Below are positions 1 to 8,329 of a stretch of 64,000 nucleotides of DNA, piece by piece. The DNA comes from JBBSAT01 sp044223665 (lineage in GTDB: Bacteria; Myxococcota_A; Polyangia; Polyangiales; Sandaracinaceae). The translations under genes and the position numbers were made by a program. The stretch lies in assembly GCA_044223665.1 (NCBI GenBank), contig JBGALT010000016.1, positions 13,954 to 77,953 of the forward strand. The letters are read 5' to 3'. A model generated the notes under the pieces. It had not been told where the DNA came from. It saw only the letters and a list, made by a program, of their open reading frames with translations, and did not search any database. Every line of letters begins with the position of its first letter. Positions within the stretch are counted from its first letter, which is position 1.

Positions 1-86
1 CGCTGGACCGGTCGCTCTCCGTGTTCGCGGGCGTCGATCCCGGTGCGGAGGTCACCCGGATGAAGCGCGACGACGAGGGCTGGTGA
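1..86 (+). CDS. C-terminal end of an antitoxin-like protein (partial)
   Basis: The window opens inside a gene. An open frame from base 3 reads LDRSLSVFAGVDPGAEVTRM and a few further residues to a TGA at 84-86. The stop lies six bases before the GTG start of a PIN-domain toxin gene. The position suggests the VapB/antitoxin partner of that toxin. The visible 27 residues contain no DNA-binding motif, so the antitoxin role is inferred from gene order alone. Confidence 0.5.
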   Translation, partial: LDRSLSVFAGVDPGAEVTRMKRDDEGW

Positions 87-92
87 GCGCCG

Positions 93-482
93 GTGCGACC
101 CCGTTTCCATCTCGACACGGACTTCTTCGTGTACGCGCTCGTGGTGGCCGGGCCCGAGCGGGCCCGGCTCCGTGAGCTGAACGAGAGCGGTGCGGAGCTG
201 AAGATGAGCGCCATCGCGTGGTACGAGCTGTCGCGAGGGCCCCGCACTCCCGCACAGCTCGCCGTCGCGCGCGACGCGCTGGACGACGACGGAGTCGTCC
301 CGTTCGACGCGCCCACGGCGGAGCGAGCGGCCGACCTGTTCCGCGCGCTGGGCAGCCCGCGAAAGCGCGCGCAAGACATCGCGATCGCCGCCACGGCCAT
401 CGCCGCGGGTGCGACGCTGCTGTCGCGCAACGCGAGAGACTTCCGCGGCATCGACGGGTTGTCGCTCGAGGTCGTGTCGTAA
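93..482 (+). CDS. PIN-domain ribonuclease toxin, VapC-like
   Basis: This 129-residue protein has the length and layout of a PIN-domain toxin. It has an early acidic residue in LDTDFFVY (Asp8), a mid-protein Glu in AIAWYELSRG, a helix with Asp in KRAQDIAIAATAI, and a late LLSRNARDF motif. VapC toxins use such acidic residues to bind Mg2+/Mn2+ and cleave RNA, often initiator tRNA. The start is GTG, six bases after the stop of a short upstream gene, so the two probably form an antitoxin-toxin operon. The target RNA cannot be told from sequence. The stop codon's last base is also the first base of a 181-bp foldback element. Confidence 0.85.
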   Translation: MRPRFHLDTDFFVYALVVAGPERARLRELNESGAELKMSAIAWYELSRGPRTPAQLAVARDALDDDGVVPFDAPTAERAADLFRALGSPRKRAQDIAIAATAIAAGATLLSRNARDFRGIDGLSLEVVS

Positions 483-662
483 GGGCCCGCGTAGAAACAA
501 GTGGCTCGAGACCGGGCGCGTCGACGGAGCGCGATCGCGTGCGCGCCCGGAGCGCGCAGCGAGGCGTACCCCTGGTACGCCGCAGCGAGCAGCGAGGACG
601 AGAGCCGCGAGCACGCCCGTCCACGCGACCGCAACCGATCCACTTGTTTCGGAGCGGGCCCT
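482..662. repeat. 181-bp foldback (MITE-like) element
   Basis: The two ends form an inverted repeat: AGGGCCCGC, four bases, AAACAAGTGG at 482-504, and its complement at 640-662, matching 19 of 23 positions. The exact centre (base 572) is the loop of a perfect hairpin, GGCGTACC-CCT-GGTACGCC at 563-581. Outer arms and apex are therefore symmetric about one axis and the whole unit can fold as one imperfect long hairpin, although parts of the middle pair poorly. It starts at the stop codon of the PIN toxin gene and abuts a decayed gene. No transposase is nearby. A non-autonomous mobile element or a structured RNA are both possible. Confidence 0.65.
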
Positions 663-1167
663 AACGGCCTGTGCGGGTAGCTCGGGGTGTCCGCCCCGGC
701 GTCCGCGAGGTCCTCGACGCGATCGAGCGCGTCCCGCCGCCTGCCGCGCGGGCGCGCGGCTCGCTCCCGATCGGCTCCACGCTGGTCGTCGCAGGGGTCG
801 AACCGTTCGCGGGCGACCTGGTTGGCCTTCTTCGACCCGGACCGTCGAGATGGTGAGGCGGGATCGTGACGTCCGTCCCGTCGCACGTGCGCACGTAGCC
901 CATGGCCTGCGTGCTCCCGACGTAGATGCTCACGACGACGCCGCAGTCGAGGATGGTGATCGGGTCGGCCGCCGTGCCCGTGAAGTGCTGGATGCGGAGG
1001 AAGTCGCGGTCCCCCATCACGCAGACCCGCTCACCGGGCATCACGCCGAGCGTCGTGCCGTCCGCGACGGTGACCGACGCGTCGAGCACGTCGCACTGGA
1101 CGGAAGCGGGAGCGGCGAGGAGACCGAAGCGGCGAGCGCGCGCGCGTGGGTGTGCATGAGCCTCCAC
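661..1167 (-). pseudogene. Decayed gene remnant, secreted-protein-like
   Basis: One minus-strand frame reads like a real protein for about 80 residues, including VTVADGTTLGVMPGERVCVM and DPITILDCGVVVSIYVG, which resembles a beta-strand-rich exported protein. It then turns into low-complexity R/P/T sequence from about base 850. Past that point a second minus frame looks more natural (KKANQVARERFDPCDDQRG). This pattern suggests a frameshifted fragment whose 3' end is cut by the foldback element. No family is recognised, and the boundaries are approximate. Confidence 0.3.
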
Positions 1168-1194
1168 CCTTCGAACGCGCCCGGCTCGCGCTCC

Positions 1195-1692
1195 TTACAC
1201 CCGCCCGCGCGTGACCAGCTCGGCCAGCTGATCGGTGACCGCGCCCCAACCCTCGAAGAACCCCATCTTCTCGTGCATGGCCGCGCCCTCCGCGTCGCGG
1301 TGCATGGCGGTCGCGCGGTACTTCGTCCCTCCCTCGAACGCGCGCATCTCGATGACCGCCGTGAAGTCCGGCACGCCCGGCGAGATCGGCGAGGGCCGCC
1401 ATCCCGCGCGCAGCGCGACCGTCCAGACGAGACGCTCCTGGGGCACGACCTCGAGATAGCAGCCGCGCACGTGCTCTTCTTCGCCGGCCGGGCCGCGGAG
1501 CATCGTGGCGAAGGTGCCGCCCGGCCGGAGGTCGATCTCGGCCCGCGGCGTGGTCCACGGCCGCGGGCACCACCACTGCCGCAGCTGCTCGGGGAGCGTC
1601 CACGCGTCCCACACGCGCGAGACCGGCGCCGCCACCTCGCGCTCGATCACCAGATCCGTCTCCGGGCGCGCACCACGCTTCTTCTCGGTCAT
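1195..1692 (-). CDS. AHSA1/SRPBCC-domain protein
   Basis: This 165-residue protein carries the SRPBCC (START-like) fold of the AHSA1 group. The signs are the opening LVIEREVAAPVSRVWDAWT, the WWCPRPW segment near residue 40, the central GTFATMLRGPAGEEEHVRG, and a C-terminal GFFEGWGAVTDQLAELV helix. Such proteins bind small hydrophobic ligands in a helix-grip cavity, but the ligand is unknown. The ATG at 1692 overlaps the stop of the upstream ArsR gene (ATGA), so the two are translationally coupled. ArsR/AHSA1 gene pairs are common in bacteria, and the pair is probably controlled from the operator over the ArsR start. Confidence 0.85.
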   Translation of the reverse strand: MTEKKRGARPETDLVIEREVAAPVSRVWDAWTLPEQLRQWWCPRPWTTPRAEIDLRPGGTFATMLRGPAGEEEHVRGCYLEVVPQERLVWTVALRAGWRPSPISPGVPDFTAVIEMRAFEGGTKYRATAMHRDAEGAAMHEKMGFFEGWGAVTDQLAELVTRGRV

Positions 1693-2042
1693 CGCTTCTT
1701 CTCCTTCGAGCTCTTCTCGAGCGGGCTCGTCACGAACGCATCGAACCGATCCATGCGCGCCTCCCACAGCGCGCGCTGCTTGCTCATCCAGTCCTCGGCC
1801 GCGAGCAGCGCCTTCGGCTGCATGCGCACGGTGCGCACCCGGCCGGCCTTCTCGGACCGCACGAGCCCCGCCTCCTCGAGGACGCGCAGGTGCTGCGTGA
1901 ACGAAGGCAGCGCCATCTCGAAGGGCGCCGCGAGCTCGCTCACCGCCGCCGGCCCACGCGACAGTCGCGCGATCACGGCCCGCCGCGTGGGATCCGCCAG
2001 CGCACGAAACGCGAGATCGAGCCGCTCTTGTTGGTTAGGCAT
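1689..2042 (-). CDS. ArsR-family transcriptional regulator
   Basis: This 117-residue winged-helix protein has LDLAFRALADPTRRAVIARL near its start, then AAVSELAAPFEMALPSFTQH as the helix-turn-helix and LRVLEEAGLVRSEKAGRVRT as the recognition helix and wing. No cysteine pair typical of metal-sensing ArsR proteins is visible, so it is more likely the non-metal type often paired with AHSA1 genes. I chose ATG 2042 because AGGAG lies just upstream. A TTG at 2054 would add four residues. The ribosome binding site and start lie inside a perfect palindrome, which suggests autorepression. Confidence 0.88.
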   Translation of the reverse strand: MPNQQERLDLAFRALADPTRRAVIARLSRGPAAVSELAAPFEMALPSFTQHLRVLEEAGLVRSEKAGRVRTVRMQPKALLAAEDWMSKQRALWEARMDRFDAFVTSPLEKSSKEKKR

Positions 2043-2054
2043 ACTCCTAACCAA
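2031..2054 (-). promoter_or_regulatory. Palindromic operator over the ArsR start codon
   Basis: TTGGTTAGG, six bases, CCTAACCAA form a perfect 9-bp inverted repeat. It covers the AGGAG ribosome binding site and the ATG of the ArsR gene. Dimeric ArsR proteins bind such dyads. Placement over the start codon would allow the protein to repress its own operon. The dyad could also act as an mRNA hairpin that hides the ribosome site. Confidence 0.6.
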
Positions 2055-2388
2055 TTACGTGAACGCGACGCTGAGGTCAATGCCTTCGTTTCGATTGCTC
2101 ACCGCGCACGACCCGAGCGCCGCGGCCTGCGCGCCACCGCAGACCGAGCTCGGACGTCGCCCCCGCGGTCGGTGCGAACGCAGACCGCGAAGACGTCACC
2201 CACTTCGACCGTCCGGGGCTCGGGCACACGCCATCGTATCCCGCCGGTCGACGTCCACGGACGTCGCTGTGCACGACGCTGCTCACGCACGTGCACTTGC
2301 CTGCACGCGTGCGCGCTCGTGCGCGTCGCGCGCGGCCGAATCGCGAGGCACGGCCATTGCTGCGCGAGCTCGCACGACAGGGGGAGCG
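2055..2388. other. Intergenic region with no gene seen
   Basis: This 334-bp stretch separates the divergent ArsR operon and the following lipoprotein gene. Open frames here have shadow-like Arg/Ala composition and no recognisable motif. It should hold the promoters of both flanking units, but no convincing -35/-10 pair can be picked by eye. Confidence 0.5.
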
Positions 2389-3375
2389 ATGAGGCTCACG
2401 ACATTCGGGCGCGCCGCGCCGCGCTTCTGCACACTCGCGTTCACGTTCTTCCCGCTCGCGCTCGGCGCGTGCGGCGGCGTCCCGATGAGCGATGTTCGTC
2501 CGCTCGCGGTCTCGCTGCCGACGGACGACGCGCGCGTCTTCGAGCAGCTCACGGACCTGTTCGCGGCGCTCGGCTACGACGTCCTCGATGCCGATGCCTC
2601 GAACGGCGTCTTCACGGTGTCCTCGCGCCGATGGGCGAGCTCCGGCGAGGAGGTCCGCTACGTCGTCCAGTGCACGCGGGACGGATTCGCGACGATCACG
2701 GTCGAGCGGCACCGCGGGGATGCGACCGCACGTATCGAGCTCCATCGCCCCGGCGGCTCGCTCCACCTGCCGCGCGAGGTCGCGGACGAGTACCGCGAGC
2801 TGGCCCTGGCGATGCGCGAGCGGCTCCACCCGGACCTCGCGAGGGCCACCGAGGCCGCGATGCCCACTCCCGGTCCGGAGGTCTCGAGTGTCGCGGGCTG
2901 GCCGGTGAGCCCGGGGCAGCGCCCGGATGCGATCATCGACCCGCACGTTCACGAGGGCCGCGACGAGGGCCGCATCATCGCGGGCGCCACGACGTTCGCG
3001 CTCGGCTTCCTCGGCTCGATCATCGTGGCCGCCGTCGGCGAAGCGACGGGGAGCTGCGTCATCGATCAGCCGGGCACGACCGCGGACGTGCGCGTTGGCT
3101 GCGCCTCGTGGGGGTTCTCGCTCGTCCCGATCGCGGGGACTCTCGCGGCGAGCCTCACGGCGTTCAGCTACGGCGAGCGGCGCGACAGCACCGAATTCTG
3201 GGCCGACCTCCCGCTGGTCACGATGCAGCTCGTCGGGTTCGGGTTGCTGATGTACGCGATCGGCGCCCCGACGACAGACCTGCGCGAGGGCGCCCCGATC
3301 GGAGCCGCCCGCCTGCGCTTCGAGCCGAGCGCTCCGTCTGCGCAGATCGGCGCGAGCGCGGTGATCGACTTCTGA
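2389..3375 (+). CDS. Putative lipoprotein with C-terminal membrane segments
   Basis: This 328-residue protein starts at an ATG preceded by GGGGAG. An N-terminal signal peptide ends in ALGACGG, which fits a lipobox with Cys near residue 27. The middle (about residues 40-150) looks like a small soluble domain. Two hydrophobic stretches follow, around IIAGATTFALGFLGSIIVAA and VTMQLVGFGLLMYAIGA, with a third weaker one between them. Lipid attachment plus downstream membrane segments is unusual, so one of the hydrophobic stretches may be packed in a fold instead. No family was recognised. Confidence 0.7.
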   Translation: MRLTTFGRAAPRFCTLAFTFFPLALGACGGVPMSDVRPLAVSLPTDDARVFEQLTDLFAALGYDVLDADASNGVFTVSSRRWASSGEEVRYVVQCTRDGFATITVERHRGDATARIELHRPGGSLHLPREVADEYRELALAMRERLHPDLARATEAAMPTPGPEVSSVAGWPVSPGQRPDAIIDPHVHEGRDEGRIIAGATTFALGFLGSIIVAAVGEATGSCVIDQPGTTADVRVGCASWGFSLVPIAGTLAASLTAFSYGERRDSTEFWADLPLVTMQLVGFGLLMYAIGAPTTDLREGAPIGAARLRFEPSAPSAQIGASAVIDF

Positions 3376-3442
3376 CGGCGTCGATCACGTTGGTTGAGGG
3401 AACCGAGACCCGCCTGAGAACGCGGCTCCGCGGGAGGGGCCC

Positions 3443-3466
3443 CCCATCCGGCTTTGCCGGTGTGGG
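3443..3466 (+). terminator. Stem-loop after the lipoprotein gene
   Basis: CCCA-T-CCGGC-TTT-GCCGG-TG-TGGG forms a hairpin with a small internal loop about 70 bp after the lipoprotein stop. There is no T-tract, so it is only a possible terminator. Confidence 0.3.
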
Positions 3467-3566
3467 CAAAGAGCTCCGGGCAGCCCCTCGGGAGAAGGAA
3501 CAGCAAGTGAGCGACGCAAGCCGCGTGATCGTGGCGACACGGAGGCCCGCGCCGTAATATCGCCGT

Positions 3567-3827
3567 ATGACCGTCGCACGCCTCGCCATCTCGCTCGACG
3601 CCGACCTCGCGCGGGCGGTTCGCAAAGCGGCCGGAAAGAAGCCGACGTCGACTTGGCTGGCGGAGGCCGCGGAGCTCCGACTTCGGACCGAGGGGCTCCG
3701 CAGGGCGGTCGCCGAGCACGAGGCGACGCACGGGGCGTTCGCCGCCGCCGAGCTCGACGCCGTCGCGGCACGAGAGCGACGCGCGAGCGCGACCGCCAAA
3801 CGAGCGGCCAAGCGGCGACGGACGTGA
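3567..3827 (+). CDS. Antitoxin-like protein of a VapBC-type module
   Basis: This 86-residue basic protein opens with MTVARLAISLDADLARAVRK, a beta-strand then helix pattern typical of ribbon-helix-helix antitoxins. It ends in a Lys/Arg-rich tail. Its TGA overlaps the GTG start of the PIN-domain gene that follows. RHH antitoxins bind the toxin through their C-terminus and repress their own promoter through the N-terminus. The family call rests on pattern, size and gene order. Confidence 0.72.
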   Translation: MTVARLAISLDADLARAVRKAAGKKPTSTWLAEAAELRLRTEGLRRAVAEHEATHGAFAAAELDAVAARERRASATAKRAAKRRRT

Positions 3828-4204
3828 GCGCGGCCGTGCTGGACGCCGGCGCGCTGATCGCACTGGAGCGCGGCGACCGACTCGTGTGGGCAGCGCTCGC
3901 CTCACGCGCCGCGAGCGGGCACCCCGTGGTCGTCCCCTCCACGGCGCTGGCCCAGGTCTGGCGCGACGGTTCCCGGCAGGCGCGGCTCGCGCGGGTGCTG
4001 GTCGGCTGCGAGATCGCACCCTTCGACGAGCTCGCGCGTAGCGTGGGCGAGCTCTGTGGACGTGCGCGAACGAGCGACGTCTGTGACGCCCACGTCGCTC
4101 TGGTCGCCGCGCGACGTCGGGGCGCGCTCTACACGAGCGACCCTTTGGATCTGAGGCGATTGCTTCAGAAGCTCGGATCGGACGTCGCGGTCATCCCGTG
4201 CTGA
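3824..4204 (+). CDS. PIN-domain toxin, VapC-like
   Basis: This 126-residue protein opens with AAVLDAGALIALERGD, the classic PIN start with the first catalytic Asp. It continues with VPSTALAQVWRDGSR, which has no obvious Glu at the usual second acidic site, then DVCDAHVALVAARRRGALYTSD with the later acidic residues. I chose GTG 3824 because it overlaps the antitoxin stop and places the first Asp at the usual distance from the N-terminus. It is the second PIN toxin in the first 4.2 kb and is not closely similar to the first. Confidence 0.82.
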   Translation: MSAAVLDAGALIALERGDRLVWAALASRAASGHPVVVPSTALAQVWRDGSRQARLARVLVGCEIAPFDELARSVGELCGRARTSDVCDAHVALVAARRRGALYTSDPLDLRRLLQKLGSDVAVIPC

Positions 4205-4243
4205 CCTGACCGAGTCGACCGGGCCCCTCCCCGAGCCGCGTGA

Positions 4244-6286
4244 TCAGCGGCTCATGAAGAACGACACGAGCAGCACGAAGGGGCCCTGGTAGCTCTGCGA
4301 GGGCTCGGTGATCTCCCAGCCCGACGCGGGGCAGCCCGAGCCGTCCCAGGCGCAGCCGACCGAGAAGTCGCGGTACGCGTAGGCGGGCCGATCCCGCATC
4401 GGGATCGTGTAGCTGCCCGAGTAGTAGAAGTTCGGGCCGCCCGGGACGATGCCGGGCGCGGGGCCGTACATCGAGGTCTGCGAGTCGTCCGGGTAGTACG
4501 GGTACATCGGCTCGTCCACGCCGCTCGGCAGGCCGTTGTACGTCGCGTTGCCGTGGTCGCCGTCGTTGCCCGTGATGGAGAACCACGCGTGGTAGATCTG
4601 GAACGACGAGTGCTCGCCGCCGTACGCGGCCATGTTCGTCAGATAGAGCATCGAGAGCGGGTTGAGGCCGAGCATGAAGTGCAGGTGCTGCTCGGCGCGC
4701 GCCTCGACGTCGGCCATCGAGTGGCCGCCGAGGATCCCGAAGTGCGCGGCCATCATCAGGTTCGCGCCGTACATGCTCTGCGCGCGGCTCGAGCCCCAGC
4801 TCCACTCCCAGCCGTTGCCGGGCCCGCCGAACATGCCGCCATAGGCGCCGGCCTGGGAGAACGCGCCGTCGACGATCACGTCGGCCACTGCCTCGCGGAT
4901 CGCGCTCTGGGTCGATGCGTCGCACGCGGTGCCGAGCAAGCAGTGCCAGGCGCCCGCGGCGATCACGCCCTCGCTCGGGGTCGCCGCGCTGCCGCGCTGG
5001 CCGTCCCAGGTGCCCCAGGCGAAGCCGGTGACGACGCCGTGCGCGCTCGTGCTCGACGGGTCCATGCGCAGCACCGCCGCGGCCGCCGCGGCGCGCACGC
5101 GACGCTCTCCGTCGCTCGCCGGGGTCGAGCTCGCGAGCCAGCTCCAGCCGCTCGTGGCCGCCGCGCGATAGCTCGCCGCGCGCGTCGCATCGAAGGGCGC
5201 GAAGACGATCGCGGCGTGCGCGAGCGAGAGCACCGCGTTGCCCGTCGCATCACCGATCGTCACGCCGCCGCCCGACCACTCGCTGCCGCTCGGCGAGGTG
5301 GAGTCGAAATAGACGCGCATCTCGTCCGACGCGCTCGGGGGTGACGCGGTGGTCGCGTTGTGGCCCTTCACGCTGGTCATGAAGTGCCCGTCGGGGCGCT
5401 GCATGCGCACGTAGAAGTCGAGCTCCCACGCGATCTGATCGAGCAGGTCCGGCGTGCCGTTGCCGCTCTCCGGGATGTCGAGCTGCGCATCGGTCCACGC
5501 GCCGGGATTCATCTCGTAGGCGAAGAGCAGCTCGGGCACGCCGCGGCCCCAGAGCGTCTTCTGGTAGTCGCCCGCGTCGTGCCAGCCGCCGTGCAGATCG
5601 AGCGGGCCGTGATCGGCCGAGCCCGGGCCCGCGACGGCCGCGGTGTCCATCGTGTGGCAGGCGCCATCGACCCACTGGCCGCCGATGCCGGGGAAGCCGC
5701 CGAGCGCGTCGCTCGCGTAGGGGAGCGCGTGGTCGTGGTTGCAGCGCTGGAAGTAGTAGCTCTTGGCCGACGCGAGCCCGGCGATGTCGAACGCGGAGTC
5801 GGCGATCGTGAAGCGATACGAGCGGAGCATCGGCCCGGGGAGATAGACGTAGTAGTCGCCGGGCGTCGTGATCTCCGAGAAGTCGACGGTCGACACGGAA
5901 TCGCCCGAGTCCTCGTCGGTGCTCGCGCCGCTCGAGGTGTAGGTGCCGGCCACCGTGCCGTCGCTCGTGCGGCGCACCTCGACGCTGTCGCCCGCGTGAC
6001 CGAGGAGCACCGCGACCTTGCGATCGTTCGGGCGCCAGCCGAGGTGATCGACGCGCACGTCCATGCTGAGCGTGCCGAGCGGATCGACCTCGGGCCCCGT
6101 GTCCGGCCGCGCCGCGTCGCGCGGCGGCGAGGCGGCGTCCTCCGGCACGCCGGTGTCGGGCCGCGGGCCCGTGTCGACGCCGGGGCCCGCGTCGGTCGCG
6201 GGCGTGCTGCCACCGCCGCAGCCGACGGCGAGCGCGCCCGCGGGCGCCAGGGCGAGGACGATCGAGAGAGCTCGGAGCGTGCGCAT
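4244..6286 (-). CDS. Glycoside hydrolase family 9 (endoglucanase-like) lipoprotein
   Basis: This 680-residue exported enzyme has a signal peptide ending in LAVGCGG and an Asp/Pro/Thr-rich linker. An immunoglobulin-like N-terminal domain follows (about 70-180, VDHLGWRPNDRKVAVLLG), then an (alpha/alpha)6 GH9 catalytic domain. GH9 enzymes cleave beta-1,4-glucans with inversion. HGGWHDAGDYQK at about residues 232-243 carries the two catalytic-base Asp residues (237 and 240). LLDQIAWELDFYVRMQ and HFMLGLNPLSMLYLTNM are family hallmarks. The late TEPSQSYQGPFV aligns with the family NEVAINWNAP motif and makes Glu661 the likely acid. No carbohydrate-binding module or other cellulase gene is nearby, so cellular role and true substrate are uncertain. 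Confidence 0.9.
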   Translation of the reverse strand: MRTLRALSIVLALAPAGALAVGCGGGSTPATDAGPGVDTGPRPDTGVPEDAASPPRDAARPDTGPEVDPLGTLSMDVRVDHLGWRPNDRKVAVLLGHAGDSVEVRRTSDGTVAGTYTSSGASTDEDSGDSVSTVDFSEITTPGDYYVYLPGPMLRSYRFTIADSAFDIAGLASAKSYYFQRCNHDHALPYASDALGGFPGIGGQWVDGACHTMDTAAVAGPGSADHGPLDLHGGWHDAGDYQKTLWGRGVPELLFAYEMNPGAWTDAQLDIPESGNGTPDLLDQIAWELDFYVRMQRPDGHFMTSVKGHNATTASPPSASDEMRVYFDSTSPSGSEWSGGGVTIGDATGNAVLSLAHAAIVFAPFDATRAASYRAAATSGWSWLASSTPASDGERRVRAAAAAAVLRMDPSSTSAHGVVTGFAWGTWDGQRGSAATPSEGVIAAGAWHCLLGTACDASTQSAIREAVADVIVDGAFSQAGAYGGMFGGPGNGWEWSWGSSRAQSMYGANLMMAAHFGILGGHSMADVEARAEQHLHFMLGLNPLSMLYLTNMAAYGGEHSSFQIYHAWFSITGNDGDHGNATYNGLPSGVDEPMYPYYPDDSQTSMYGPAPGIVPGGPNFYYSGSYTIPMRDRPAYAYRDFSVGCAWDGSGCPASGWEITEPSQSYQGPFVLLVSFFMSR

Positions 6287-6333
6287 GGGCGCATCATCGC
6301 CCCGCGCGCGCCGACTGACGAGCCCCGGATGCG

Positions 6334-7275
6334 TCAGAACACGCAGCCGTCGAAGAACGAGAGCGCCCTGGCGCGGGCATCGGGCGTCAGCGGGCCAGCG
6401 CCCGACACGTGGAAGGTAAAGCCGGCGGTCACCTGCCACGCGTGCCACGAGCCGCCCACCTCGGTCATCACGCGACGCCGGCGCTCGCCGCCAGCGAAGT
6501 CGTCGGACGTCTCGAGCACGTTCCCACGCGCGAGCGCGTCGGCGCTCAGCTCCTCGACGGTATGATCGCCGAAGAAGCGGACGACCTCGTAGTGGCGCGT
6601 CGGATCGTCGCTCGCGTATCGCCAGCTGGCGGCGCTCTCGGAGTGCGTGATGCCTCCCGGCATGGTGCACGAGAACCCGATGCCCCAGACGGTCCGCGGG
6701 GCATCGTCCGACGCCGCCGTGTCCGGAAGGAAGAAGAGCTCGTCTGGAGAAGGAGTCGGGACGATCGCCGCCATGGTGGACCGCACGGTCGGCACCTGCC
6801 CCGTGCAGACCACCAGCACCAGACGCGTGCGCGAGAGGTACGCGCGCACGTGCGCGTCGCCGCTCGCGGCCGAGGCGATCAGAAGACCGTTCTGGAACTC
6901 GAAAGTGACCTCGCCGAGCGCGCCTCGCCGGATGCGATCGCCCAACACTTCGAGGAGCAGCTGATCTCGCGATCCGGCGAAGGGCACGGTTCGCGTGAGA
7001 GACGCGACGTACATGTTGATCGCCGTCGAGGAGACCTCCCACGTCGACGTCGTGGTCGTGATTCCGTGCTCGGTCGTGGTCCGCGAGTCACGTGGGGCGA
7101 AGTAGACGGGAGTGTCGAAGCGCGCGAGCCCGACGTCGAGCCCGGTAGGGCGCACGGTCGTGGCGAGCTGCGGGGCAACGTAGGGAGTCGTGTGTCGGCG
7201 ACTGCAACCGAGTACGGTCGAGGAGATTGCGATGGCGAGCCCGAGCCCGATCAGGCGCCGTGCTCGTGACGTCAT
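6334..7275 (-). CDS. Hypothetical lipoprotein paired with a trypsin-like protease
   Basis: The 313-residue product has an N-terminal signal peptide with a STVLGCS lipobox, then a soluble domain with no motif I recognise. GGITHSESAASWRYASDD and a late SGAGPLTPDARARALSFF are its most distinctive parts. Its ATG overlaps the stop of the upstream serine protease gene by four bases, so the two are co-translated. It may be an inhibitor, substrate or membrane anchor for that protease, but nothing in the sequence proves this. Confidence 0.7.
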   Translation of the reverse strand: MTSRARRLIGLGLAIAISSTVLGCSRRHTTPYVAPQLATTVRPTGLDVGLARFDTPVYFAPRDSRTTTEHGITTTTSTWEVSSTAINMYVASLTRTVPFAGSRDQLLLEVLGDRIRRGALGEVTFEFQNGLLIASAASGDAHVRAYLSRTRLVLVVCTGQVPTVRSTMAAIVPTPSPDELFFLPDTAASDDAPRTVWGIGFSCTMPGGITHSESAASWRYASDDPTRHYEVVRFFGDHTVEELSADALARGNVLETSDDFAGGERRRRVMTEVGGSWHAWQVTAGFTFHVSGAGPLTPDARARALSFFDGCVF

Positions 7276-8210
7276 GGGTGCTCCATCGCGGGCAGCGCGC
7301 GCACGAGGCTCGGATAGAGCACGAGCAAATGGGGATACGACGCGACGAGCATCGAGGTGCGCTGGTGCAGCGACTGCATGAGCGCCGGATCTGCGGTGTC
7401 CGGAGAGTCGACGTAGCGCAGCCCCGCGAGCAGCACCGCCGCACGCTCGTGCGCGGTGCTCGCTTCCGCGAGGGCTCGTTCGAGATCGCTCGTCGTGAGC
7501 GAAGCGAGGGTCGTCGCGCTCGCGCCGAACGCGAGCAGGCGAGCTAGAACCGGTGCCGGAGCGACCTGCAACGACGGCGCCCTACTTAGGAGCGCTGCGA
7601 TCATCGATCGCGGCCGGATGAGCGCGACGCCGATCACACCCGACTGAGGATCTGCGCGTGCCGAGAGCAAGCCGAGCAGCTCTCCCGACGACGTGAGCAC
7701 GGGGCCGCCCGACTGTCCGGGGTTGACGGTCGCGCTGAGCTCCATGCTGCCGTCGCTGAGGGCGCGACTGACGTGACCGATCGTCACGGCGGGCGCGAGC
7801 TCGCGGAGCTCGCCGCCGGAGTATCCGCTGATGCTCACCTCGTCCCCCGCCGCGACCGAGAAGGAACGTGCCGCCGACGAGATGAAGGACGGTGTCATCC
7901 CTGGAGGGACGCGGACGACGGCGACGTCGTTCGGCGCGTCGACCGCGGCCACCGCGAGCGGGAACGCGTCGCCGTTCGCCGCCGAGATGCCGAAGAGCAC
8001 CCGGGCGCCCGCGACGACGTGAGCCGCAGTCACGGCCGTCCCGGAGTCGTCGACGAAGAAGCCGGTGCCGACGCTGTACTGCGTCTCGCCGAGCACGGCG
8101 ACGATCCGCAGGACCGCGCGATCCGCTGGTCGCAGCGTCGCGCTCTGCGCCAGAGTCGGGCTCGCGCACATCCAGATGAGAAGGACGAGACCGAAGCTGA
8201 GCCGTCGCAC
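7272..8210 (-). CDS. Exported trypsin-like (DegP-type) serine protease
   Basis: The protein starts with a signal peptide (VRRLSFGLVLLIWM, cleavage near TLAQS). It then shows the S1C protease core: GTGFFVDDSG, TAAHVV with the catalytic His, APNDVAVVRV with the Asp, and NPGQSGGPV with the Ser nucleophile. About 100 extra residues follow with no PDZ signature, unlike true DegP. I chose GTG 8210 because it places the signal peptide at the N-terminus; another GTG at 8258 would add 16 polar residues. It is coupled to the following lipoprotein gene by an ATGA overlap. Confidence 0.85.
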   Translation of the reverse strand: MRRLSFGLVLLIWMCASPTLAQSATLRPADRAVLRIVAVLGETQYSVGTGFFVDDSGTAVTAAHVVAGARVLFGISAANGDAFPLAVAAVDAPNDVAVVRVPPGMTPSFISSAARSFSVAAGDEVSISGYSGGELRELAPAVTIGHVSRALSDGSMELSATVNPGQSGGPVLTSSGELLGLLSARADPQSGVIGVALIRPRSMIAALLSRAPSLQVAPAPVLARLLAFGASATTLASLTTSDLERALAEASTAHERAAVLLAGLRYVDSPDTADPALMQSLHQRTSMLVASYPHLLVLYPSLVRALPAMEHP

Positions 8211-8329
8211 GGGCGTGGACCCTAGCGACCGCGTTCGAGCGGTGTCAACGTCCAACACGCGTTGGAACGTGCCGCGGACCTCGGCGCGCGGACCTTGCGC
8301 CCACGCGCGCGCCGCCCCAGCTTCGCGCC

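Noticed and set aside
482..662. Short coding gene between the toxin and decayed gene
   Set aside because: Frames are Arg-rich and follow the hairpin symmetry. No start with a ribosome site or motif is seen.
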